A DNA stretch of 64,000 nt, taken from NCBI RefSeq assembly GCF_000817735.3, contig NZ_JTJC03000017.1, forward strand, positions 248,001 through 312,000, read 5' to 3'. The translations under genes were made by a program, and so were the position numbers. The stretch is from Scytonema millei VB511283. GTDB lineage: Bacteria; Cyanobacteriota; Cyanobacteriia; Cyanobacteriales; Chroococcidiopsidaceae. Shown piece by piece: positions 18,597 through 26,901 of the stretch. Within the stretch, counting starts at the first letter, position 1. Each line of letters starts with the position of its first letter. The notes beneath the pieces were generated by a model. The model was not told the DNA's origin, made no database searches, and saw nothing but the letters and a program-made list of their open reading frames with translations.

Positions 18597-20006
18597 GTGG
18601 AAATGTTAATTGCTGCGATCGCGGTTTTATGTATTATTGGGGTCTCAGCACTAAATTGGCGCGGCTCTGTTAAAGCTGTGTTTCTCATTCTCGTAATTGA
18701 GGGCGCACTACGCAAATGGGTTTTACCTCAAGCTAGCGACGCAATTTATTTTTTAAAAGACTTGGTTCTTTTAGGTGCTTATCTGCAATACTTTATCTTC
18801 TCAAACAGAAGATTTGCAATTCAAAACCGTACTATTTCTATCTTAATTATTTTTGTAACTATATGGTGTGTATTACAAGTCTTTAACCCTAGTTTAGGTT
18901 CACCTCTGGTAGGACTTTTTGGACTCAGAGGTTATATCTTTTATATTCCCTTAATGTGGATGCTGCCAACTCTATTTCAGTCGGAGCAAGATTTATCTAA
19001 ATTTTTACGTTTCCATCTTTTATTAGTCATTCCTGTTGGTCTTTTAGGCATTGCTCAGTTCTTTAGTCCTACTAACAGTCCAATCAACGTGTATGCTCCT
19101 AGTGAATTAAAGGAAGTAGCTACATTTGGGGTTGCCGGAGCAACTCAGTTTACCCGCGTCACAGGCACATTTTCATACATAGATGGTTATGCAGTATATC
19201 TATTAATCTGCTTTGGCTTACTAATTGCGTTCCTCTCACTCCAACAACCACGTTTTTGGAAATTAATTTCTAGTTTTGAACTGCTTTTGATAGTTGTTAA
19301 CTCTTGCATGACTGGCTCTCGCAGTGTTGTTTTTGCCTTAGTTTTATTTTTTCTAAGCTTTATAGTTTTAAAAGGATTGACTCAAACTGAAAAAAAAATA
19401 TCTTTGTTAAGCAATTTTTTATTACCAGCTATATGTATTTCTCTGGTTACTTCGATCTGGTTTAAACCAGCAATTAACGCCTTCTTGTTGCGGTCAAATT
19501 CTAATCAAGATGTGACTGCACGTATTACGGCAACCTTTACCCAGCCTTTCGAGTTTATCCAATATAAAGGTCTCGATGGTTATGGTACTGGAGCAACACA
19601 ACCAGGGGGTCAAACACTGCGCCGATTGCTAAATCTTCCTGATGGTGCAGTTATTCCAACCTACTATGAAGAAGAACCGGGCAGAATAGTTTTGGAGTTA
19701 GGTCCGATTGGTTTTTTTCTATGGTACGGGCTGAGATTTAGTCTTCTCATCGCGATTTGGCTAGTTTTCTGTAAATTGAAAAAACCATTTTTACGTCAAT
19801 TAGCACTGACAGCATTACTGATACAGACAATTGGAATTTACGACCAATTAGTGACTCAACCTACCTTCTTGCCTTACTACTGGTTTTTTAGTGGCTTTAT
19901 CTTTCTCTTACCTCAATTAGAGTGGACAGATTGGTATCGAGAACAACAACTATTGCAACAACACAATGTCTCATCCGCGTATCTCCCTGATTCACCCTAC
20001 CAGTAA
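18597..20006 (+). CDS. Polytopic membrane protein, O-antigen polymerase/ligase-like (Wzy type)
   Basis: The GTG start at 18597 is supported by GAGAGG eight bases upstream; an ATG two codons later would be too far. The 469-residue protein has about ten or more predicted membrane segments, beginning LIAAIAVLCIIGVSAL. A large soluble loop sits near residues 310-370, with RITATFTQP and a glycine-rich DGYGTGATQPGG segment. This layout is that of O-antigen polymerases and ligases (Wzy/WaaL families). In this locus it most likely polymerises repeat units at the periplasmic face. The sequence is too diverged for a named family, so polymerase versus ligase is open. The next gene begins 41 bases before its stop. 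Confidence 0.72.
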   Translation: MEMLIAAIAVLCIIGVSALNWRGSVKAVFLILVIEGALRKWVLPQASDAIYFLKDLVLLGAYLQYFIFSNRRFAIQNRTISILIIFVTIWCVLQVFNPSLGSPLVGLFGLRGYIFYIPLMWMLPTLFQSEQDLSKFLRFHLLLVIPVGLLGIAQFFSPTNSPINVYAPSELKEVATFGVAGATQFTRVTGTFSYIDGYAVYLLICFGLLIAFLSLQQPRFWKLISSFELLLIVVNSCMTGSRSVVFALVLFFLSFIVLKGLTQTEKKISLLSNFLLPAICISLVTSIWFKPAINAFLLRSNSNQDVTARITATFTQPFEFIQYKGLDGYGTGATQPGGQTLRRLLNLPDGAVIPTYYEEEPGRIVLELGPIGFFLWYGLRFSLLIAIWLVFCKLKKPFLRQLALTALLIQTIGIYDQLVTQPTFLPYYWFFSGFIFLLPQLEWTDWYREQQLLQQHNVSSAYLPDSPYQ

Positions 20007-21222
20007 TCCCTTTGCCCGCAATGCTGCACTGGCTTTGGGGGAAGCTAACTTACTCCAAGAAGCGATCTCGACAATTGCCTACAATCCCAAGGGAGTATTA
20101 TCGCGCTACTTAAACTTCCTACCGCAGAAAATTAGCAGTCGCTTGGCGCTGGAATTAGGTAGGAGGGCGTGGACTGCACCCGCTAATGCATCCATGCGAT
20201 CGCACCCTTGGCAAGAAGTCATACGTCTAGCATTAGTCAAAACTAAGTTGAATCGTTGGCTAAACTTAGGTCATCAAGGACCGATCGATTGGGTGTATGT
20301 CTCTCTAGACCGTCACGTTGCCAAGCATCATTTGCACAACTTAGATGCAGTCTATGCCTACGAAGATGGTGCAGCGATCGCATTTGAAACTGCCAAACAA
20401 CGCGGAATTCTCTGTTTGTACGATCTCCCAATTCCTTTCTATCGCATGAGTCGGGATATCCAAGCCCAGGAAGCAGAACGTTTTCCAGAACTAGCGCCAG
20501 CATTACAGGCAGTTAAAGAGCCTGCATGGAAGATCGAGCGCAAGGAAAGAGAAGTTCAACTGGCAGACCATATATTTGTCGCATCTTCTATTACTCAGCG
20601 ATCGCTATTAGATGTAGGTGTCGAACCAGAAAAAATTAGCGTTATCCCCTACGGCGCACCAATTGATTACTTTCACCCGCAAACTAAACCCGATAATCTG
20701 TTTCGCGCTTTGTTTGTCGGTCGCGTCGGACCTCGCAAGGGCTTCCACTACTTATTACAAGCTTGGCAAGAACTACACTTACCCAATGCCGAACTATTAG
20801 CGATCGGGATTAACGAGTTTCCCGACAACTGGCTAACTCAATATAGAGATACTTTTCGCTATATTCCATCTCTGCCTCACGCGGCGTTGAATGAGTATTA
20901 TAGTGCCGCCAGCGTTTTTGTGTTTCCCTCCCTTGTAGAAGGATTTGGACTCGTACTGCTAGAGGCGATGGCTTGCGGGATTCCCGTGATTACGACACCC
21001 AACACTGCTGGTCCAGATATTCTGACAGACGGGGTAGAAGGTTTCATTATCCCCACTCGCGATGTCGAAGCTCTGAAGGAAAAACTGGAATGGTGTTATT
21101 CCCACCCCGAAGAATTAGCTCAAATGGGAAGAGCGGCTCGCCGCAAAGCCGAGCAATTAACTTGGGGATTGTATCGACAGCAATTAGCCAGTCGCGTCCA
21201 GGAGCTTTTATGCCAGAATTAG
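19966..21222 (+). CDS. Family 4 glycosyltransferase
   Basis: The 418-residue GT4 protein starts inside the end of the polymerase-like gene (41-base overlap), which suggests translational coupling. The N-domain opens PRISLIHPTSNPFARNAALA. The C-domain has LFVGRVGPRKGFHYLL, the strand and loop that bind donor phosphate, and SLVEGFGLVLLEAMACGIPV, a full EX7E motif. DHIFVASSITQRSLLDVGV and KISVIPYGAPIDYF are the usual hinge segments. A retaining sugar transferase of the polysaccharide locus; donor unknown. Confidence 0.88.
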   Translation: MSHPRISLIHPTSNPFARNAALALGEANLLQEAISTIAYNPKGVLSRYLNFLPQKISSRLALELGRRAWTAPANASMRSHPWQEVIRLALVKTKLNRWLNLGHQGPIDWVYVSLDRHVAKHHLHNLDAVYAYEDGAAIAFETAKQRGILCLYDLPIPFYRMSRDIQAQEAERFPELAPALQAVKEPAWKIERKEREVQLADHIFVASSITQRSLLDVGVEPEKISVIPYGAPIDYFHPQTKPDNLFRALFVGRVGPRKGFHYLLQAWQELHLPNAELLAIGINEFPDNWLTQYRDTFRYIPSLPHAALNEYYSAASVFVFPSLVEGFGLVLLEAMACGIPVITTPNTAGPDILTDGVEGFIIPTRDVEALKEKLEWCYSHPEELAQMGRAARRKAEQLTWGLYRQQLASRVQELLCQN

Positions 21223-22367
21223 CAGGTCAAACTCACTGTCACTTGTGGTTTCCGAATATTTTTGAATTTAAAGGCGGAATTCAAGTCTATTCGGCTTTCT
21301 TGCTCAATGCCTTAGAAAGCTTATATCCGAATTGGCACTATCAGGTTTATCTCAAGCACGACATTCGATCGCCATCCAGTCTGGCGCGATCGCCCAATAC
21401 TCAGTTTTACTGTAGTGGTGCTTTACCTTTACCATTGCGAACAGTTGGCTTTGCCGCTCAGATTTGTGGAGCAGGACTGTGGCAGCGACCGAGTTTAGCG
21501 ATCGCGACTCACCTGAATTTTACGGTTGCTGCCTATTGGCTAAAACAACTAACTGGGATGCGTTACTGGGCGATCGCCCACGGTGTGGAAGCTTGGGATA
21601 TTAATAGACCTGCTTTACAAAAAGCCCTGCACCATGCCGATCGCATTCTTGCCGTCAGTAGCTATACACGCGATCGCTTGCTCCAAGAGCAAAATCTCGA
21701 TCCGGCAAAAGTCTCGCTTTTACCCAACACTTTTGATGTCGAGCGCTTTAAAATTCAGCCAAAGCCCCAATACTTATTAGAGCGTTACGGACTGACACCA
21801 GAACAACCAGTGATTCTGACCGTTGCTAGGTTAGATTGCCGCGAACGTTACAAAGGATACGACCAAATTCTGCAAGCATTGCCTGAGATTTGCCGTCAGA
21901 TTCCCAACGTTCGTTATCTGATTGCTGGCAAGGGTAGCGATCGCCCTCGGATCGAACAGTTAATCGCGAAACTCGATCTCAAAGATTGCGTGACTTTAAC
22001 TGGATTTATTGCCGATGCCGAACTTAGCGATCACTATAACTTGTGTGATGTCTTTGCCATGCCAAGTAAAGGTGAGGGGTTTGGCATTGTCTATCTAGAA
22101 GCTTTAGCCTGTGGTAAACCGACTCTAGGAGGAAATCGAGATGGCGCAATTGATGCGCTGTGTCACGGCGAACTAGGCGCATTAGTCGATCCAGACGATA
22201 CCAGCGCGATCGCCCGAACTTTGATTCAGATTTTGCAAGGCACTTATTCGCATCCAATTATTTATCGACCTGAAGTTTTAAGACAGAAAGTTATCGATAC
22301 TTTCGGATTCGAGCAATTTAAACAAACGATGGATAACTTAATTAAATTCAATTTGGGCAGTCAATGA
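21210..22367 (+). CDS. Family 4 glycosyltransferase
   Basis: The start at 21210 (MPELAGQTHCHLWFPNIFEF) is set by GGAG at 21201-21204, five bases upstream. The long in-frame extension back to 20973 lies in the previous gene and reads as out-of-frame coding sequence. The 385-residue product has a GGIQVYSAFLLNAL acceptor-side loop, HADRILAVSSYTRDRLL, ILTVARLDCRERYKGYDQIL and GEGFGIVYLEALACGKPTLG, the last being the EX7E motif. It overlaps the preceding gene by 13 bases. GT4 membership is clear; specificity is not. Confidence 0.88.
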   Translation: MPELAGQTHCHLWFPNIFEFKGGIQVYSAFLLNALESLYPNWHYQVYLKHDIRSPSSLARSPNTQFYCSGALPLPLRTVGFAAQICGAGLWQRPSLAIATHLNFTVAAYWLKQLTGMRYWAIAHGVEAWDINRPALQKALHHADRILAVSSYTRDRLLQEQNLDPAKVSLLPNTFDVERFKIQPKPQYLLERYGLTPEQPVILTVARLDCRERYKGYDQILQALPEICRQIPNVRYLIAGKGSDRPRIEQLIAKLDLKDCVTLTGFIADAELSDHYNLCDVFAMPSKGEGFGIVYLEALACGKPTLGGNRDGAIDALCHGELGALVDPDDTSAIARTLIQILQGTYSHPIIYRPEVLRQKVIDTFGFEQFKQTMDNLIKFNLGSQ

Positions 22368-23584
22368 AAATTTTACATGTTATTCCTTCGATCGACCCGG
22401 CTCTAGGGGGACCGACTCAAGTTGTTCTCAATCTAGTTCGAGCTTTGCGCGAACATGGAATCGATGCCGAAATCGCCACCACGAACGATCGAGGCTCAGA
22501 ACTATTAGACGTACCGCTGAATCAACGGGTTGAGTACGAGCAAGTCCCGATTTGGTTTTTTCCGCGTTTTTCACCACCAATTAAAGAATTTATTTTTTCC
22601 GCAGCTCTGACTCGTTGGCTTTGGCAACACGCACGAGATTACGATCTAATCGAAACTCACTATCTTTTTTCTTATGCTCCCGCTTGCGCTGCCCTAATTG
22701 CCAGGTTGCAAGGAATTCCTTATGCAGTTCGGACGATGGGACAGTTAACGCCTTGGGCTTTGTCTCAAAGTTGGCTAAAAAAACGGATATATTCATTTCT
22801 GATTGAGCGTCACAATCTCAATTGTGCCGAGATTATTCATTGCACTGCTCCAGGCGAAGCTGAGGATGTCCGAAATTTTGGCATTCAAACACCTAGTTTT
22901 ACTTTACCTTTAGGAGTCAATCGACCGATAGAACTGCCCGATGCTAAGCAAAAGCTATACGAAACTTACGGCATACCTACCTCCACACCAGTTGTCCTGT
23001 TCCTATCGCGGCTTCACCCTAAAAAACGTCCAGATTTGTTAATTCATGCCCTCAGCCAGCTAGTAGCTCAGAATGACAACTTTCATCTGATTTTGGCAGG
23101 TTCGGGAGAGCCGCAGTACCTCAACTACTTGACCGATTTAGTATCATCCCTCGGGCTTTCCTCGCGTACATCCATCGCTGGTTTCGTTATGGGTAGAGAT
23201 AAAGATCTCCTCCTACAAGCCTCGGATCTTTTTGTCTTGCCGTCCTTTTCCGAAAATTTTGGGATTGCTGTAGCAGAAGCAATGTCAGTAGGGCTACCAG
23301 TCGTCGTGACTCCTGACATCCAAATTTCACCAGAAATTGCCGCAGCATCGGCAGGGCTAGTGGTTGAAGGTGAAATCGAACCCTTAACAAATGCGATCGC
23401 GCAACTCCTCTCATCTCCAGAACTGCGGCAGCAATTAGGAGAGAATGGTCGGTTGTTGGCAAGTCAACGATATTCTTGGCAGGCGATCGCCCAAAACCTG
23501 ATCTCGATTTACACGGCAGCGATCGAGCGACAACCAATTCCCACAACCTTCTCAGATTCAGGGAACTTTGTCATGCTGCCATAA
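22364..23584 (+). CDS. Family 4 glycosyltransferase
   Basis: The gene overlaps its predecessor through ATGA, a standard coupling arrangement. The 406-residue product opens MKILHVIPSIDPALGGPTQV, a strand plus GGP loop seen in many exopolysaccharide GT4 enzymes. TPVVLFLSRLHPKKRPDLLI is the donor-phosphate region and SENFGIAVAEAMSVGLPVVV the EX7E motif. It completes a set of three consecutive overlapping GT4 genes. The acceptor and sugar cannot be deduced. Confidence 0.9.
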   Translation: MKILHVIPSIDPALGGPTQVVLNLVRALREHGIDAEIATTNDRGSELLDVPLNQRVEYEQVPIWFFPRFSPPIKEFIFSAALTRWLWQHARDYDLIETHYLFSYAPACAALIARLQGIPYAVRTMGQLTPWALSQSWLKKRIYSFLIERHNLNCAEIIHCTAPGEAEDVRNFGIQTPSFTLPLGVNRPIELPDAKQKLYETYGIPTSTPVVLFLSRLHPKKRPDLLIHALSQLVAQNDNFHLILAGSGEPQYLNYLTDLVSSLGLSSRTSIAGFVMGRDKDLLLQASDLFVLPSFSENFGIAVAEAMSVGLPVVVTPDIQISPEIAAASAGLVVEGEIEPLTNAIAQLLSSPELRQQLGENGRLLASQRYSWQAIAQNLISIYTAAIERQPIPTTFSDSGNFVMLP

Positions 23585-23614
23585 GCGGCAACACGCGCAG
23601 ATAGAACGCCAACA

Positions 23615-24211
23615 ATGTCAACAAAAAACGCCAGTGCGAGCAAAAACCAGCGCTTTCAGTACAAGAGATACCGTTTTGTCTGTTTGGTAACTTCTGCTGT
23701 GTTATTCGTACTGTTCGGTATTATTCCTCTGCGACTTGCGATCGCTCTATCTCAAACACCACTGCCCCAAGCAGTTATTGCTTTAGGTGGCGATCCAATG
23801 CGCGAAACTTTCGCTGTTGACTTTGCTTTACGGCATCCACCTTTAGAAATATGGATTTCTTCTCCTTATCTCAAAACCTTCGATTTTTCAGATTCGGGTA
23901 GTTCTGGAGCGCGAATACATGTTGACCGTCGTGCTGTCGATACCGTAACTAACTTTACCTCTCTAGTTGCTGATTTCAAACAACGGAATTTTCAACATGT
24001 TTACTTAATTACATCTGATTTCCACATGGCAAGAGCAAAGGCGATCGCCTTTTTTGTCTTTGGTAGCCAAGGGATTGCTGTCACTCCTATATCAGTACCA
24101 TCAAACCAACAAGCTGAATCCTGGTTTCATATTTGTCGTGATGTTTGTCGCACTTGGCTGTGGATGATTACAGGTCGTACTGGAGCTAGTTTGACAATAC
24201 TTTTCGGTTAA
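23615..24211 (+). CDS. DUF218 (YdcF-like) membrane-anchored protein
   Basis: The 198-residue protein has a basic N-terminus and one membrane segment (about 22-46). The following domain has PQAVIALGGDPMRE, DTVTNF and LITSDFHMARAKAIAFFV, which are the DUF218 landmarks. DUF218 proteins include ElyC/SanA-type envelope factors, but their chemistry is poorly defined. It starts 30 bases after the last GT4 gene and is likely cotranscribed. A role in envelope or polysaccharide-carrier metabolism is inference. Confidence 0.75.
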   Translation: MSTKNASASKNQRFQYKRYRFVCLVTSAVLFVLFGIIPLRLAIALSQTPLPQAVIALGGDPMRETFAVDFALRHPPLEIWISSPYLKTFDFSDSGSSGARIHVDRRAVDTVTNFTSLVADFKQRNFQHVYLITSDFHMARAKAIAFFVFGSQGIAVTPISVPSNQQAESWFHICRDVCRTWLWMITGRTGASLTILFG

Positions 24212-24218
24212 GACGAGA

Positions 24219-24362
24219 TCCCCCCTAGCCCCCCTTTTTAAGGGGGGAACAAGGAAGGAACTCTTGCCCCCTTTTTAAGGGGGTTGGGGGATCGAGATCT
24301 TAGCATCCGCAAATTTGAAATGTATGAAAACAAAGCCCCCTTGTGAAGGGGGTTGGGGGATC
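24219..24362. repeat. C-rich intergenic repeat array (CCCCCTTNTTAAGGGGG type)
   Basis: Three imperfect units built of a C-run, a short spacer and a G-run follow one another (24220-24247, 24268-24293, 24335-24360), each able to form a hairpin and two of them followed by TTGGGGGATCG. The same family forms four units at 42735-42880. It sits between the DUF218 and WcaF-like genes and may act as a transcription barrier, but it has no obvious T-tract. Confidence 0.7.
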
Positions 24363-24416
24363 GCCAAGCTCTAGGCATCATGCATATTTGAAACTTCAAA
24401 TTAACAATTGAATGAC

Positions 24417-24965
24417 ATGTATCTAGATCGTTATACTCTCGGAACTTATACTCCTGGCGCTCCTTTGTGGAAACAACTCCTGTGGTATTTTCTTGGAGAG
24501 CCTTTATTTCGTACTCATTGGCTACCTATCTCTAAGTTAAAAGTCTCGATACTACGTAGTTTTGGTGCTACAGTTGGTCGCTCTGTGTGTATTAAACCTG
24601 GAGTACGGGTAAAGTTTCCTTGGCGGCTATCTATAGGTGACTGCGTGTGGATTGGGGAAAATACTTGGCTCGACAACGTTGCGCCGATCGCAATTGAAAG
24701 CCATGTCTGTATTTCTCAAGGTGTTTATCTCTGTACTGGCAATCACGACTGGAGCGCTCCTGATTTCAAGCTGATTCCAGCGCCGATTCACATCGAGCAG
24801 AGTAGCTGGATTGCGGCGCGGGCGACAATTGGTCCTGGTGTCACTGTCGGCAAAGGAGCGGTGTTGAGTCTAGGAAGCGTAGCGGGGCGATCGCTTCAGC
24901 CTATGACAATCTACGTCGGTAATCCCGCACAACCAATCAAACAACGAGCGATCGGCGATCGGTAA
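24417..24965 (+). CDS. wcaF: WcaF-type hexapeptide acetyltransferase
   Basis: ATG at 24417 gives 182 residues, the typical length of the colanic-acid WcaF family; the in-frame TTG at 24408 is less likely. The protein is a left-handed beta helix of hexapeptide repeats (GATVGRSVCIKPGVRV, IGDCVWIGENTWLDNV, ARATIGPGVTVGKGAVLSLG). The conserved GNHDW at about 104-108 holds the likely catalytic His. VGNPAQPIKQRAI is the usual C-terminal hook. Such enzymes use acetyl-CoA to acetylate a sugar hydroxyl. In this locus it probably decorates the exopolysaccharide. It is separated from the upstream gene by a C-rich repeat array. Confidence 0.85.
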   Translation: MYLDRYTLGTYTPGAPLWKQLLWYFLGEPLFRTHWLPISKLKVSILRSFGATVGRSVCIKPGVRVKFPWRLSIGDCVWIGENTWLDNVAPIAIESHVCISQGVYLCTGNHDWSAPDFKLIPAPIHIEQSSWIAARATIGPGVTVGKGAVLSLGSVAGRSLQPMTIYVGNPAQPIKQRAIGDR

Positions 24966-25008
24966 ATCTATCAGCTCATAGCAATTCTCGACTGCGTGCG
25001 TAACATGT

Positions 25009-25036
25009 GTAGGGGCGCACAGCTGTGCGCCCCTAC
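25009..25036. repeat. Perfect 28-base palindrome
   Basis: The left arm GTAGGGGCGCACAG is followed directly by its exact reverse complement. Degenerate relatives occur at 10567-10594 and 47116-47143. Because all three are intergenic and carry shared flanks in part, this looks like a mobile palindromic element and not a gene-specific operator. Confidence 0.75.
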
Positions 25037-25047
25037 AAGATTACTAT

Positions 25048-25135
25048 AGAATTCATATTTAAGTTTTGAAATCTACGTAGGGTGCATTAGCTTGTGGCGT
25101 AATGCACTACTCTAAGTCTGTGGTGTGTTACTAGA
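25048..25135 (+). repeat. Dispersed repeat, copy 2
   Basis: The order CATATTTAA, GTTTTGAAATC, GTAGGGTGCATTAG, GGCGTAATGCAC and GGTGTGTTA parallels the copy at 9988-10075 block by block, with substitutions. It lies directly downstream of the 28-base palindrome. Confidence 0.6.
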
Positions 25136-25478
25136 AAATCTTGGGTTATTTGCGGCAGATTTAGAATTAGTGCAGACACTTGAATTTCAGTATTTCCACT
25201 GAAAAGAACTAGGAAGATTATTAAACTCCAATTGAATTCTCAGTAAAACCACACTTGGACATGAAGCTTGGTCAAAGTTAGATTTTTTCAAGTTTGATCG
25301 CGTAAAGCTACCTTAAATCATCTCACGAAATCGCCTTTTAATCTAATAGAGAGAGTTTTAAAGTTATTAGACATTTCTTTGTGTAGCTTTGCCTTTCACT
25401 TAAATTGAGTGCTTTTCCTTTGCACTCCTCACTGTTTAAACAAAATAATTGCATTGGCAGAGGTAGGCAGAGCTTCAG

Positions 25479-26846
25479 ATGCTAGATAAATACGTACAGC
25501 AAGAGCAAATTGAAAAACTCAAAATATTTTTGCCTGCTCAGAGCAAAAGTAAAGAACTCGCACCTTCTTTCAACTTAAATATTATTACGCAATTTTATCC
25601 ACCAGACTATGCTGCTACAGGGCAACTCATTGAAGAACTAGCAGTGAATTTAGGACGATTAGGGATTCAAGTAAGAGTTTTTACCGGACAGCCAGGATAT
25701 GCATTTAAAAAACATGCAGCTCCTATTATAGAACGTTCTGAAAAAATCCTGATTCGGCGATCGCGGACTTCTCGAATGTGGAACGCACGGATTCGAGGCA
25801 AAGCCATTAATGGTTGCTTGTTCTTTTTCCGAGCTATCTTACACTTATTAAATAAAAAGAACCGTGGAGATCTCCTACTTCTAACCACTGCCCCAGCCTT
25901 TTTACCAATCGTCGGCTACATAGCCAAACTCTTATTTGGTATCCCTTACGTTTGTTTAATGTACGATTTATATCCTGATGTTGCAGTTGAGTTAGATGTT
26001 CTTTCTAAAAAGAATTGGCTAGTAAGAGTGTGGAGGTTGCTCAATAAAAAAGTTTGGCAAAACTCGGAAAAAATTATTGTTCTCAGCTCAACCATGCGGG
26101 AGAAGATTTTATCTCACTCTCCTGAAATGAGTGAGAAAATCGCAGTTATTCATAATTGGGCTAATCCCAACTGGATTGTACCGATAGAAAAAGAAAATAA
26201 TTGGTTTGCGCAAAAGTACGAATTGGTCAATACTTTCACCGTGCAGTACTCTGGCAACATGGGTCGCTGTCACGAACTAGATACAATTCTAGAAGCAGCT
26301 AGACAATTGCAAGACGAACCAATTCAGTTTGTTTTCATTGGCGGAGGAGCAAAATTCCAATCTAGTCTTGAATGTGTCAAAAAACTCGGTTTAAATAACT
26401 GTCGCTTCTTACCCTATCAAGATAAACAAGACTTACCATATTCGCTAACAGCTTGCGATTTATCTTTGGTCAGTATTAGTCCCAAAATGGAAGGAATTGT
26501 CGCCCCGAGCAAGCTCTATGGCATTCTAGCAGCTGGTCGTCCCGTCGCTGCCATTTGTGAAACCCATTCCTATTTACGACATCTCTTAAGAGAAAGCGGT
26601 TGCGGTGCTGCTTTTAATTCAGGTGATGCCAGTGGTTTAGTTCAGTTTATTCGCCGCCTAAAAAGCGATCGCGAACTTGTTAACCAAATGGGAATGGCAG
26701 GTCGGCAATATCTCCAATTCAATTTCACGCCAGAAATTATTGCCAAGCAGTACTCAAATGTATTACAACAAGCAGTTCTAACAGCAAAGAAACGAATTGT
26801 TCGTTCTAGAAATAATAGCGTGGAAGCCGTGACAGAAGAAAGCTAA
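25479..26846 (+). CDS. Family 4 glycosyltransferase, WcaI-like
   Basis: The 455-residue protein has an N-terminal lead of about 30 polar residues, then LNIITQFYPPDYAATGQLIE, a hallmark of WcaI-type GT4 enzymes. FTVQYSGNMGRCHELDTILE is the donor-phosphate segment. The EX7E site is in the WcaI form, with PKMEGIVAPSKLYGILAAGR. LLLLTTAPAFLPIVGYIAKL could associate with the membrane. It is followed after 55 bases by the Wzc-type kinase gene, and the two probably form a transcript of their own. Sugar specificity unknown. Confidence 0.87.
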   Translation: MLDKYVQQEQIEKLKIFLPAQSKSKELAPSFNLNIITQFYPPDYAATGQLIEELAVNLGRLGIQVRVFTGQPGYAFKKHAAPIIERSEKILIRRSRTSRMWNARIRGKAINGCLFFFRAILHLLNKKNRGDLLLLTTAPAFLPIVGYIAKLLFGIPYVCLMYDLYPDVAVELDVLSKKNWLVRVWRLLNKKVWQNSEKIIVLSSTMREKILSHSPEMSEKIAVIHNWANPNWIVPIEKENNWFAQKYELVNTFTVQYSGNMGRCHELDTILEAARQLQDEPIQFVFIGGGAKFQSSLECVKKLGLNNCRFLPYQDKQDLPYSLTACDLSLVSISPKMEGIVAPSKLYGILAAGRPVAAICETHSYLRHLLRESGCGAAFNSGDASGLVQFIRRLKSDRELVNQMGMAGRQYLQFNFTPEIIAKQYSNVLQQAVLTAKKRIVRSRNNSVEAVTEES

Positions 26847-26901
26847 AGCTCACCAGCAGGGCTATTCCTGTTTTTTCCTTCATCAACTGCCTAATAACGA
26901 C

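Larger units (their letters stand above)
24966..25478. other. 513-base intergenic region with dispersed repeats
   Basis: The region holds the perfect palindrome at 25009-25036 and the second copy of the dispersed GCGTTA repeat at 25048-25135. Beyond 25140 it is AT-rich single-copy DNA with no open frame worth calling. The promoter of the glycosyltransferase/tyrosine-kinase pair probably lies between 25300 and 25460, but no box is convincing. Confidence 0.55.

Noticed and set aside
20973-21209. Upstream extension of the second overlapping GT4 gene
   Set aside because: It reads as the out-of-frame shadow of the previous GT4 gene; GGAG before 21210 decides the start.
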